Shown here: piece after piece, positions 51,598 through 60,600 of the stretch
Layout: each line of letters opens with the position of its first letter
How positions within the stretch are numbered: position 1 is the stretch's first letter
Assembly: GCF_018998565.1 (NCBI RefSeq)
Contig: NZ_JAHNZO010000035.1
Span: 20,269 to 84,268 of the forward strand
Length of the DNA: 64,000 nucleotides
Source: Paenibacillus oleatilyticus
GTDB lineage: Bacteria > Bacillota > Bacilli > Paenibacillales > NBRC-103111
Direction: 5' to 3'
The notes under the pieces: generated by a model
What the model was told of the DNA's origin: nothing
Seen by the model: the letters and a program-made list of their open reading frames with translations, nothing else
Databases searched by the model: none
Translations under genes and position numbers: made by a program

Positions 51598-52231
51598 ATT
51601 TTGCACCGCCCGCTTCTCGGCAGATGGTAATGCGAACCACATGAACCGGGGTCCCAACCTTCGCATAGCGGAATACTAGCGGCTTTTCCGGGCTTCCGTT
51701 AATTTTATAAATGAGCAAATCCCCCTGACGCAGCAAAACTGACAAATCGTCACCCGATGAAAATTCCACATCCCCGTCAATCGGATGTATGCATTCGTAG
51801 CTCACCGTATCCGCGGCCGGCCCGGACTTCTGCACGTCTTCTCTGTAAGTATCGCGAACCAGAACAGGCAGCATTTCGGCCCGGTATCCGGGAGCCAGCA
51901 TCACGTTGAGGTCGTTCCCCTTTCCCCGACACCGGGTCGTCCAAGCCCCGTCAAAGCGGTCTTGATCAAAAGGCTTCAGCACGGCCGTATGCCGCTGTTC
52001 GTGCTCCAGCAAAAATTCGCCTTGCGTTGCCATCAGCAATCTCTGGTAACCGGGCAGACTCGTGAAGACGGACTCCTCCGCATGAATTACAGCCCTGCTG
52101 ATTCGCCAGTCGAAATTCCGCTGCTCATACGACGCGTCCTCAGGATAGATCGCCATTTGCGTTGTAACTCCTCCCGACCAGCTCGCCGTTTTTTGATCCT
52201 CTTGCCGAATGATTTTGACTGAAAAGCTCAT
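51596..52231 (-). CDS. HutD/Ves-family cupin protein
   Basis: A 211-residue protein of the HutD/Ves family. ASWSGGVTTQMAIYPEDASY and NFDWRISRAVIHAEESVFTS followed by LPGYQRLLM are its hallmarks. The fold is a double cupin. HutD is linked to histidine use and Ves to cold response in other bacteria, but neither context is present here. The ATG at 52231 is chosen from the family start; a GTG at 52243 is also possible, and neither has a strong ribosome site. Confidence 0.8.
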   Translation of the reverse strand: MSFSVKIIRQEDQKTASWSGGVTTQMAIYPEDASYEQRNFDWRISRAVIHAEESVFTSLPGYQRLLMATQGEFLLEHEQRHTAVLKPFDQDRFDGAWTTRCRGKGNDLNVMLAPGYRAEMLPVLVRDTYREDVQKSGPAADTVSYECIHPIDGDVEFSSGDDLSVLLRQGDLLIYKINGSPEKPLVFRYAKVGTPVHVVRITICREAGGAK

Positions 52232-52342
52232 CGAATGGATCACATCGCTTTCTTGTTCTTAGGATGAACATACAACGGGACGATTCAGGAATCAAGGCTT
52301 GTCCGGTATTGTTAGATTTTAGCAAGGAAGCGTAACCTTTTT

Positions 52343-52385
52343 GTAAGCTTTGCTTAGCTTTCGGTTAACGAACAGGCGGTAAAGT
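52343..52385 (+). promoter_or_regulatory. Three-half-site regulator box and promoter of the two-component operon
   Basis: GTAAG (52343), CTTAG (52353) and GTTAA (52364) are spaced 10 and 11 bases apart, and TAAAGT (52380-52385) follows as a likely -10. The same arrangement, with 20 of 30 bases identical and the same distance to the -10, occurs at 54470-54512 in front of the ECF sigma gene. This is the pattern expected of an OmpR-type regulator site overlapping a weak -35. The leader from here to the start at 52598 is about 200 bases, with no other gene seen. Confidence 0.55.
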
Positions 52386-52597
52386 AAGGAAGCGCGCGTT
52401 GCTATGGAATCCATTAGTCGTGACGGGGACGATCGGGTTATTGCCGCCGGAGAGGGGAGGAGAAGCACTATGTCCGCAGCATGAGAAAGGAAGACACCAT
52501 ATGGTCGTACGGCATCGAGAAAAGCCAAGTCGTTGATTTCCTTCCCGGAACGTGGTAATCTGCCGTTAAACTAACCGGTTAAGGAAGGTAGACTTGT

Positions 52598-53293
52598 ATG
52601 AACAAACGCATCCTCATCGTCGACGACGATCATAAAATCGCGAATTTGCTTGAAATTTACTTGAAAAACGAAGGCTACGAGGTTCTTAAGGAGCATAACG
52701 GAATCGACGCCATAAGACGGATGGAGGAGGAAACCGTCCATTTGGTCATTTTGGACGTGATGATGCCCGAATTGGACGGAATGGAGGTCTGCCGCAAAAT
52801 CCGCGAGGACAAGACGACGCCGATCCTGATGCTGAGCGCCAAGGACGAGGATATGGACAAAATTTTAGGCCTGATGACGGGGGCCGACGATTATATGGGC
52901 AAGCCCTTCAATCCGCTAGAGCTGGTGGCGCGGGTCAAGTCGCTGCTGCGGCGGTCGTATTTCAGCGCGCAGACGGCCCAGCCGGATGCGGAGGGGATCA
53001 TCAAGATCAAATCGATGCAAATCGATAAACGCAACCATGCCGTGACGATCGACGACCGCCCGATCAAGCTGACGCCGATCGAATTTGGCATTTTATTTTT
53101 GCTTGCCAGCCATCCGGGCCGGGTTTTTGGATCGGAGGAAATTTTCGAGCTGATCTGGAAAGAAAAATATTTTGAGACGAACAACTCCGTCACGGTTCAT
53201 ATCAGTCGTTTGCGCGAGAAGCTGGAGAAGGAAATGGCGGGAGAAAAGCTGATTCACACCGTGTGGGGGGTAGGGTACAAAATTGAGAACTAA
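52598..53293 (+). CDS. OmpR-family response regulator
   Basis: A 231-residue regulator. The receiver (about 1-118) has IVDDDHKIANLL, the site VILDVMMPELDGM, MLSAKDEDMD and GKPFNP. The winged helix (about 135-228) has KLTPIEFGILFLLASHPGRV and TVHISRLREKLEKE. It shares VanR-like features. The stop lies 11 bases inside the kinase gene. A conserved site pattern in front of this operon and in front of the ECF sigma gene suggests that it controls both. Confidence 0.92.
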   Translation: MNKRILIVDDDHKIANLLEIYLKNEGYEVLKEHNGIDAIRRMEEETVHLVILDVMMPELDGMEVCRKIREDKTTPILMLSAKDEDMDKILGLMTGADDYMGKPFNPLELVARVKSLLRRSYFSAQTAQPDAEGIIKIKSMQIDKRNHAVTIDDRPIKLTPIEFGILFLLASHPGRVFGSEEIFELIWKEKYFETNNSVTVHISRLREKLEKEMAGEKLIHTVWGVGYKIEN

Positions 53294-54389
53294 CTGGAGA
53301 GTTGCGGTGCCGCTCTTCTGGAGCGTATTAACGACCGCGGTCGTGCTGGCGGTTATTTCGACGATCGCCAAGTCGATTTATTTTTCCAAGCTATCCTTAA
53401 ATTCGCTGTTTATTTGGATTAATTACTATATCGGTTACCCCGATATTTACTATCTTACGGCGCTGCCTTTGTTTATGCTGTCGGCCTTATATTTTTTCAA
53501 ACGGGAAAAAGACGCCCGCTACCACAGGTACCTGATCCATATTATCGAGGACGTGCAGCGGATCGCCGACGGCGACTTCGATCATAAAGTGCCTGTGCAG
53601 TCCATCGGCGAGCTGGGCCAATTGGCCGGGAACATCAACCAGGTCGTCGAGCGGCTCAAAACGTCGATCGACGAGGAGCGGCGGGCCGAGTCCACCAAGA
53701 ACGAGCTGATTACGAACGTATCCCACGATCTGCGGACTCCGCTCACCTCGATTACCGGCTATCTCGGTCTGATCGAGCAGGACCGTTACCGGGACGAAGT
53801 GGAGCTGCGTTATTATGTCAATATGGCGTACGAGGAATCGCTACGGATGTTTCAATTAATTCAGGATTTGTTCGAATACACCCGCTTAAGCAATATTACG
53901 GGCGCGACGATCCAGAAGGCCCCGATCAATCTGGTCGAAATGATGCGCCAGCTTTTCGCGCAGTTCCGGCTGCAGCTTCAGGAGGTCGGGATCGAGCAGC
54001 ATATGACCTTTTTTGAATCGCAGCTGCTGGTCATGGCCGACGGCAACAAGCTCCGGCGGGTATTCGAGAATTTGATCTCCAATGCGATCAAGTACGGCAG
54101 CGAAGGGAAATATCTTGAGGTGATGGGCTTCAAGGAAGGGAACGAAGCTGTGATCCAGATCATCAATTACGGCGAAACGATCCCGCAAACCGATTTGCCT
54201 CATATTTTCGAACGGTTTTACCGTGTGGAGAAATCCCGTGCGACGCATACCGGGGGTTCCGGCATCGGCTTGGCCATCGCCAAAAGTATCGTCGAGCTGC
54301 ACGGAGGAACCATTGCCGCATCCAGCGACGAGGAACGAACCGTCTTTACGGTGCGCCTGAATATCATGGGAGAGAAGGCCAATTCTTAA
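53283..54389 (+). CDS. Membrane sensor histidine kinase (VanS-like)
   Basis: A 368-residue kinase. Two hydrophobic helices (about 8-28, WSVLTTAVVLAVISTIA; and about 55-75, DIYYLTALPLFMLSALYFF) flank a very short extracellular loop, so it may sense the membrane or a membrane partner. HAMP (DGDFDHKVPVQSIGELGQLA), the His box NVSHDLRTPLTSITGYL, the N box FENLISNAIKYGS and the G box HTGGSGIGLAIAKS are all present. It starts with TTG inside the regulator gene, so the two are coupled. Confidence 0.88.
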   Translation: MRTNWRVAVPLFWSVLTTAVVLAVISTIAKSIYFSKLSLNSLFIWINYYIGYPDIYYLTALPLFMLSALYFFKREKDARYHRYLIHIIEDVQRIADGDFDHKVPVQSIGELGQLAGNINQVVERLKTSIDEERRAESTKNELITNVSHDLRTPLTSITGYLGLIEQDRYRDEVELRYYVNMAYEESLRMFQLIQDLFEYTRLSNITGATIQKAPINLVEMMRQLFAQFRLQLQEVGIEQHMTFFESQLLVMADGNKLRRVFENLISNAIKYGSEGKYLEVMGFKEGNEAVIQIINYGETIPQTDLPHIFERFYRVEKSRATHTGGSGIGLAIAKSIVELHGGTIAASSDEERTVFTVRLNIMGEKANS

Positions 54390-54469
54390 GAAATTGTATA
54401 TGAAACGTGTCGAACCTGCAGGGGGAGGCGCGTTTTTTTCGTCTTTATATAGAAAATCTTAAGAATTTC

Positions 54470-54512
54470 GTTAACTTTTCTTAGTTCATCGTTAAGTAAT
54501 GAAGTTCATAAT
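54470..54512 (+). promoter_or_regulatory. Three-half-site regulator box and promoter of the ECF sigma gene
   Basis: GTTAA (54470), CTTAG (54480) and GTTAA (54491) have the same 10- and 11-base spacing as the box at 52343. CATAAT (54507-54512) is the likely -10, at the same distance. The block lies between the kinase stop and the sigma-factor start. Confidence 0.55.
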
Positions 54513-54522
54513 AAAGAAAAAA

Positions 54523-54539
54523 AGCGCTCCGGAAGCGCT
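54523..54539 (+). other. Stem-loop in the 5' leader of the ECF sigma gene
   Basis: AGCGCTCCGGAAGCGCT can fold back on itself. It lies between the proposed start of transcription and the GGAGGAGG ribosome site. On the other strand it would be followed by T residues, but no minus-strand gene uses it. Confidence 0.45.
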
Positions 54540-54566
54540 CGTTTGTCGGAGGAGGCTTGGATAGAG

Positions 54567-55130
54567 ATGCCGCAACAATTAGAGAAAACCAGCAATTGCC
54601 GTAACTTGGAAAATCGCCCGTCCGCCAAGGATGAGGTTCTTTTTAGATCATGGATGGAACAGCACCGCCGCGAGGTATGGGCTTTTGCTTATGGATTAAC
54701 CCGTAAACACGATGTGGCCGACGATATTACTCAGGATGTGTTTTTGAAGGCTTACCGCCGAATCGCTTCGTTTCGGGGCGACGGCTCCGTCCGGGCTTGG
54801 CTGCTCACGATCACCCGCAATACCGTATTCGATTATCGGAGAAGCTCCTATTTTCGCAAAGTGACGGTTGTGGACAGGGTTGAGACGGAGAAGGCCCATA
54901 CGTCCGCGGAGGAGGAGTATTTGAAGCGCGAGGACAGCCGTGAAATGTTCGGGATGATTTTGGAGATGCCTTTGCCGTTTCGGGACGTGCTGCTGCTTAA
55001 GGCCAAATACGAACTGAAGCCTGGCGAAATCGCCTCCTATTTAAAGCTCCCGCTCACGACGATCAAAACAAGACTGCATCGGGCGCGGAAAGAAGCCGTC
55101 CGGCGCCTCCAGGTCGAGGGGCGCCCGTAA
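54567..55130 (+). CDS. ECF-type RNA polymerase sigma factor
   Basis: A 187-residue sigma-70 family protein of the extracytoplasmic-function type. Region 2 (about 40-105) has EVWAFAYGLTRKHDVADDIT and QDVFLKAYRRIASFRGDGSV with AWLLTITRNTVFDYRR. Region 4 (about 125-183) has LPFRDVLLLKAKYELKPGEI and LPLTTIKTRLHRARKEA. The ATG at 54567 follows GGAGGAGG; a TTG at 54543 lies ahead of that site and is rejected. No anti-sigma gene follows. The gene after it is prkA, and the leader box suggests control by the adjacent two-component system. Confidence 0.9.
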   Translation: MPQQLEKTSNCRNLENRPSAKDEVLFRSWMEQHRREVWAFAYGLTRKHDVADDITQDVFLKAYRRIASFRGDGSVRAWLLTITRNTVFDYRRSSYFRKVTVVDRVETEKAHTSAEEEYLKREDSREMFGMILEMPLPFRDVLLLKAKYELKPGEIASYLKLPLTTIKTRLHRARKEAVRRLQVEGRP

Positions 55131-55368
55131 CGGTTCCCCGGCTTGCCGGATCTTCCCGCACCCCCGGTATGCGCCCCCGCCACGCTTAAAAGTTTCCTCC
55201 GTTTCGCCCTTCCTTTCGTTATTTCCGTCCGGACAAGCCTACGGTTTCTTTCCGATTTTGCCAGAAATTTTCGGTCAACTTCCCTTTGCTTTCTGCATAG
55301 GTATTTATTACACTTCAAATCCGAAGAAGAAGCCGGGGCCGAAGCCCGGAAGCGGCGGCTATCGGCGT
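55131..55368. other. Intergenic stretch between the sigma gene and the prkA leader repeats
   Basis: About 240 bases with no supported gene. Short open frames here have no ribosome site or recognisable protein. Codon patterns look random. Confidence 0.5.
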
Positions 55369-55467
55369 TACGCATCGTTTCGAAGCGCGTATCCTTTCGA
55401 AGCCAGTTTTGCTAAAGCAAAACTCAAAGCGTATCCTTTCGAAGCCGGTTTTGCTTAGCGCAAAACC
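55369..55467 (+). repeat. Tandem repeats with hairpins upstream of prkA
   Basis: GCGTATCCTTTCGAAGCC occurs at 55387-55404 and again at 55429-55446 (42 bases apart), with a degenerate third copy just upstream. Each full copy is followed by a hairpin: GTTTTGCTAAAGCAAAAC (55406-55423) and GGTTTTGC against GCAAAACC (55447-55467). The last hairpin ends a few bases before the GGAGG of prkA and could affect its translation. Confidence 0.65.
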
Positions 55468-55483
55468 CTCAGGAGGTAAGATC

Positions 55484-57379
55484 ATGAATATATTCAAGAA
55501 AATCGCCGACTATCGTACGGAAACCGAAAGGCTGGCCTGGACCGGAACCTTCGCCGAGTACATCGAGCTGCTCCGCCAGCATCCGCATTTGGCTATGACG
55601 GCGCATGCACGGGTGTACGAAATGATTGCCTCCCACGGCATCCTGGAAGAAAATGGGCGTCGAAAGTATAACTTTTTCGAAAAAGAGATTTTCGGGCTCG
55701 ATTCTGCGATTGAGAAGCTGGTGGAAGAATATTTCCATTCGGCGGCGCGCCGGTTGGACGTCCGCAAGCGGATCTTGCTTTTGATGGGGCCGGTCAGCGG
55801 CGGGAAGTCGACCATTGTCACGATGCTCAAGCGCGGGCTTGAGCAGTTCTCGCGCACGGATCAAGGCGCTGTATATGCGATCAAAGGCTGCCCGATGCAC
55901 GAGGAGCCTTTGCACCTAATTCCGCATGAGCTGAGAAGCGAGATCGAGCAGGAATTCGGCGTAAGGATCGAGGGCAACCTCTGCCCCTCCTGCCAAATCC
56001 GGCTGCGGGATGAATATGGGGGACGTATCGAAGACGTGCTGGTGGAGCGCGTGCTGCTGTCCGAAGATAACCGCGTAGGCATCGGGACGTTCAGTCCGTC
56101 CGATCCGAAATCGCAGGATATCGCCGACCTGACGGGGAGCATCGATTTCTCCACGATTACCGAGTACGGCTCGGAATCCGATCCGCGGGCCTACCGTTTC
56201 GACGGAGAGCTGAACAAGGCCAACCGGGGCTTGATGGAGTTCCAGGAAATGCTGAAATGCGACGAGAAATTTTTGTGGAACCTGCTATCCCTCACGCAGG
56301 AAGGCAACTTTAAGGCCGGACGGTTCGCTTTGATTTCGGCAGACGAGCTCATTATCGCCCATACGAACGAATCCGAATATAAATCGTTTATTGCCAATAA
56401 AAAGAATGAGGCGCTCCAATCGCGGATGATTGTTATGCCGATTCCTTACAATTTGAAGGTGTCGGACGAAGAGAAAATTTACGCCAAGCTGATCCAGCAA
56501 AGCGACATGAAGCATGTGCATATCGCGCCTCACTCGCTGAGGGCCGCGGCGATTTTCTCGATTTTGACCCGGTTGAAGGAATCCAAGAAGCAGGGGATGG
56601 ATCTCGTCAAAAAAATGCGCATGTACGACGGCGAAGAGGTCGAAGGGTACAAGGAAGCGGATTTAAAGGAAATGCAGAGCGAATATTTGGAGGAAGGCAT
56701 GAGCGGAATCGATCCGCGCTATGTCATCAACCGGATTTCCAGCGCGCTGATCCGGCAAGGTCTGGAATTTATCAATGCGCTGGATGTGCTGCGGGCGCTC
56801 AAGGACGGTCTGGACCAGCACCCGTCCATCACGAAGGAGGAGCGGGAGCGGTACTTGAACTTCATCTCCATCGCGCGCAAGGAGTACGACGAACTGGCTA
56901 AGAAGGAAGTGCAAAAAGCGTTCGTGTACTCGTTCGACGAATCGGCGAAGACGCTGTTCAACAACTACCTCGATAATATCGAGGCGTACTGCAACTGGAC
57001 CAAAATCAAGGACCCGCTGACCGGCGAAGAGATGGACCCGGACGAGAGGCTGATGCGTTCGATCGAAGAGCAGATCGGCATTTCGGAAAATGCGAAGAAA
57101 GCGTTCCGCGAGGAGATATTGATCCGGATGTCCTCCTATTCGCGCAAAGGGAAGCGATTCGACTACAGCAGCCACGAGCGGCTGCGCGAAGCGATCGAGA
57201 AGAAGCTGTTCGCCGATCTGAAGGACATCGTCAAAATTACGACTTCGACGAAAACCCCCGATGAGAATCAACTGAAACGAATCAACGAGGTCATCAAGCG
57301 TCTTGTCGAGGAGCACGGCTATACGACCGCCTCAGCCAATGAACTGCTGCGTTATGTCGGCAGCTTGTTGAACCGGTGA
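55484..57379 (+). CDS. prkA: PrkA-type serine protein kinase / AAA ATPase
   Basis: A 631-residue cytoplasmic protein very close in sequence to Bacillus PrkA, which is tied to sporulation. FEKEIFGLDSAIEKLVEEYF, the P-loop GPVSGGKST (102-110) in an AAA-like domain, GIGTFSPSDPKSQDIADLTG, RANRG-like FQEMLKCDEKFLWNLLSLTQ and HTNESEYKSFIANKKNEALQ are hallmark blocks. The C-terminal third is the kinase-like domain. The ATG at 55484 follows GGAGG; the longer frame from 55409 runs through the leader repeats. Genes usually next to prkA (yhbH, spoVR) are not present in this window. Confidence 0.93.
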   Translation: MNIFKKIADYRTETERLAWTGTFAEYIELLRQHPHLAMTAHARVYEMIASHGILEENGRRKYNFFEKEIFGLDSAIEKLVEEYFHSAARRLDVRKRILLLMGPVSGGKSTIVTMLKRGLEQFSRTDQGAVYAIKGCPMHEEPLHLIPHELRSEIEQEFGVRIEGNLCPSCQIRLRDEYGGRIEDVLVERVLLSEDNRVGIGTFSPSDPKSQDIADLTGSIDFSTITEYGSESDPRAYRFDGELNKANRGLMEFQEMLKCDEKFLWNLLSLTQEGNFKAGRFALISADELIIAHTNESEYKSFIANKKNEALQSRMIVMPIPYNLKVSDEEKIYAKLIQQSDMKHVHIAPHSLRAAAIFSILTRLKESKKQGMDLVKKMRMYDGEEVEGYKEADLKEMQSEYLEEGMSGIDPRYVINRISSALIRQGLEFINALDVLRALKDGLDQHPSITKEERERYLNFISIARKEYDELAKKEVQKAFVYSFDESAKTLFNNYLDNIEAYCNWTKIKDPLTGEEMDPDERLMRSIEEQIGISENAKKAFREEILIRMSSYSRKGKRFDYSSHERLREAIEKKLFADLKDIVKITTSTKTPDENQLKRINEVIKRLVEEHGYTTASANELLRYVGSLLNR

Positions 57380-57409
57380 TTGCTTGCCTGGGGTAACTAA
57401 TTAAGAAAA

Positions 57410-57428
57410 GATCGCCCGAGGGGCAATC
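57410..57428 (-). terminator. Left copy of a terminator hairpin (minus-strand use)
   Basis: GATCGCCCGAGGGGCAATC (57410-57428). On the minus strand the stem is followed by TTTTCTTAATT. It nearly duplicates the hairpin at 57645-57661; the mobile-element-like repeat lies between them. Confidence 0.7.
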
Positions 57429-57433
57429 GGAGT

Positions 57434-57638
57434 GTTGAAAAAGAGGATTTTGACTGAAATAGAGAAACATACGGAGGTGGGGTATCTACTGGAGAAGCGA
57501 TAGCGTCCGCCTTTGTCATCGGGAAATGTCCGCTAATAAGCGGCTTTCCAATCCAATTTCCCGATGACAAGAGCGGTCGGAAGTAGATACCCCACCCCCT
57601 CGTACACCTCTATTACCTCAATTGACCACTTTCTCAAC
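57434..57638. repeat. Palindromic mobile-element-like repeat, copy 2
   Basis: About 205 bases. The ends are imperfect inverted repeats of roughly 55 bases, starting GTTGAAAAAG and ending CTTTCTCAAC, with a strong inner match GGTGGGGTATCTAC against GTAGATACCCCACC. GTCATCGGGAAAT and ATTTCCCGATGAC pair perfectly inside, and CCGCTAATAAGCGG forms the tip. It lies between convergent prkA and the SLH protein gene, inside a duplicated terminator. It matches copy 1 at 50122 in most blocks and has no coding capacity. Confidence 0.75.
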
Positions 57639-57644
57639 AAGCTC

Positions 57645-57668
57645 ATCGCCCGAGGGGCGATCTTTTTC
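57645..57668 (+). terminator. Right copy of the terminator hairpin (plus-strand use)
   Basis: ATCGCCCGAGGGGCGAT (57645-57661) followed by CTTTTTC. It ends the prkA transcript after passing through the repeat element. Confidence 0.75.
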
Positions 57669-57670
57669 TT

Positions 57671-60600
57671 TTATGGCTGTGCTTTGAATTCGAGCAGGCG
57701 CAGCAGCATCGTGGCGACTTCCGCCCTTGTGGCGGCACGCTTCGGTTGGAAGGAGCCGTCACTGTATCCTTGAATGAGCTTTTGATTTATCAAAGTCGAA
57801 ACGGCCGATTGGGCCCACTCGGAGATAGCCGCGCTATCCGAAAGCTTTGCTTCGGTTCCGTTAGCGCTTAGTCCGAAGGCACGCACCAGAATGACAGCCA
57901 TTTGCTCTCGCGTAATCGGCTGGTCCGGCTTGAATTGGTCCCCGAATCCGTCGACGATGCCCTTGGCGACGGCGGCTGCAATCGCTTGGCTGGCCCAATG
58001 GCTGCCGGTGTCCGAAAATGCCGCCTGCGAGTTCGTGTTTAATTTCAAAGCCCGCACGATGACGGTAATGAATTCCGCCCGGGTCATGGCTTGCTCCGGC
58101 TTGAAGGAGCCATCGGGAAAACCGTCGAACAGCTTCAACGTGCTCAGCTTACCGACCGCCTCATTCGCCCAATGAGCATTCATGTCTTTGAACGTTACGG
58201 CAGGAACGGAACCGTTGTTGTTCCCCGTATTCGTGCCAGCGCCTTTATCCGGCTTTACTTCATCGGACGCCTTGTCGGTACTCGGCTTCGTTCCCGGAGC
58301 TCCACCGCCTCCGCCAGTACTGCCGCTTCCCGTGTTCGTTCCGCTGCCAGTGCTCGGATCCGGAGAGGAACCGCTGTCCGAGTCAGGCTCCGTGATCGTA
58401 ATCGTGACGATGGCCGAAGCTTCGGCCAAGCCGTCGGTTACTTTATAGTGGAACACGTCGGTCCCTGATTGACCCGGTTTCGGCTTGTACGTAAATTTGC
58501 CGTAAGTCGCATCCGTAACGGTTACGGTTCCCTTGTCCGCGTTTTTGGCAATCGAATACGTAAGCCGGTCTTGATCGCCGTCGGTTGCTTTGAATTCGCC
58601 GTTTAACGTAACGCCTTGGTTTGTAGTGTAAGTAACGTTGTCTGCCTTCGGCGATTGGTTAGGCTTAATTTCGATGACGACGGCAGCTTCATCTGTGCCG
58701 CCTTTGCCGTCGCTGACTTCATACGTGAACATGTCGCTTCCGGATTGCTTCGAATTTGGAGCGTAAGTAAAAGCTCCGTATACGGAATCGGTTATTGCCG
58801 CCGTTCCCTTAGCCCCCTGCTTCACGATACGGTAGAAGAGCGGATCGCCGTCCGGATCGGCGGCCATCAGCTTTCCTTGAAGCGCCAAGCTTTCATTCGT
58901 CTTGAATGTCATGTATTCTGCGGCCGGTTTACGGTTGCCGCTGCCATCGGTCTGCCTCTCGATGTCGATAACGACGAGTGCATCGTTTGAGTTCGTTTTA
59001 CCGTCGTGTGCCCGGAAAACGAAGGAGTCGATGCCAGCCGCCGCCGGATTCGGTTTATACGTAAACGTTCCGAGAACGGCGTTTTCAAGTGTGAGCGTAC
59101 CTTTGGCAGGCTGGCTAACGATCGAATAGGTCAGCGTGTCTTGACTGTCCGCATCCGCAGCAGCCAGTTTACCGCTTAGCTGTCCGTTTGCGATGACGGT
59201 ATACATCGCGTTTTCTGCTTTCGGCGCGTGATTCGTCCGGATGTCGACGGTTACGGTCGCTTCGTTGGACATGGCTTTCCCGTCGCTGGCTTTAAACGTA
59301 AAAGAGTCGGTGCCTGTTGCGCCCGGATTCGGCGTATACGTAAATGCGCCGTAAACCTCGTCCGTAACGGTGACAACCCCTTTGGCCGGCTTGTTAACGA
59401 TGCTGTAGGTCAGCTTATCGCCGTCCGGATCGGCAGCTTTCAAGTTCCCTGAGGCAGACTTATCCTGATCGGCGCTTATGGACGCGTTCTCTGCGACCGG
59501 TGTCTGATTTTGCACCATGAGAAACTCGCTGCTCTTCAAAGCGTGGTCCGTGATGCGAATCTCGCTGATCCAGCCGTTGAAGGAAAGCTCGTGCACATTA
59601 TCATAGTGACCGGAGCCGATAGTCCACGGCTTGCCAGCCGTCGCAATTCCTACCGGATTGCCGTCCGGGTTGCGCAGCACGGGAGCCCCGTCGATGTACA
59701 TTTTCGTCGTCTGACCGTCATTGACCACGGCAACATGGTACCACTTGAAGAACAGCTCGCCCGACCAGTTGGTCACCGTATCGTTGACATTTTGCGGGTA
59801 AACGGCCCACTGCATCTCTTTCAACGTGGAAATTGCCAGCGAGGCCGTCGGCTCGGCAGGGTCGCCGCCGGTTTTGCCGGCGTTGGCTCCGGTTTCGTCG
59901 CGGGCCAGAATACCCATCCAGCCATGCTTGTCCTTATCGAAGTCGGGAGCCAGCTTGACGTATGCTTCGATGGTGTAGCCTTGCTCGAACGTCATGTTAT
60001 TGATGGCCGCCTGATCGGCGGTTTTCAGGTAGGAAGCTTTGCCTTGAGATTTGTCGCCGAACAGGCGAATGCTGGCCTTGCTTTGACTTTTGAACGGAGC
60101 ATCCGAGGACCAGACCAAATCTCCCGGCGTGCTTCTTCCGACATTATAGCGGTACAGATCGTTATGATTGCCGGATAGATCTTTCACGACCGTGATGCCG
60201 TCAGGGAGCGGCTGTCCCTCGACCGCTTGATCGCTCTCCATACGCCAATGGGCGACCGTACCTTGATTCGTTTCGCCGGGATTTTTGATACGAACGGATA
60301 CCGTCCCGGGAGGGGAGTCGGCTTTCCCGTCATTGACCACATATGTAAACGTATCCGTCCCGGTTTGACCGGCATTCGGAGTGTAGGTGAAGGCGCCGGA
60401 TACGGGATCGGTAATCGTCGCCGTCCCTTTGGACCCCTGACTGCCGATGTGGTAATTGAGCGTATCGAAATCGGCATCGGCTCCTTTCAGCTTGCCGCTG
60501 ACCGGTTTGTCCTGGAGCGTATCGAAATCGGCATTTTTGGCGATCGGAACTTTATTTTGCGATCCCCAGAAGGAGCCGAATCGCTGCTCGAAGTTCATGG

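Noticed and set aside
55143..55458. Short frames between the ECF sigma gene and prkA
   Set aside because: No ribosome site or recognisable protein. Part of them is translation of the hairpin repeats.
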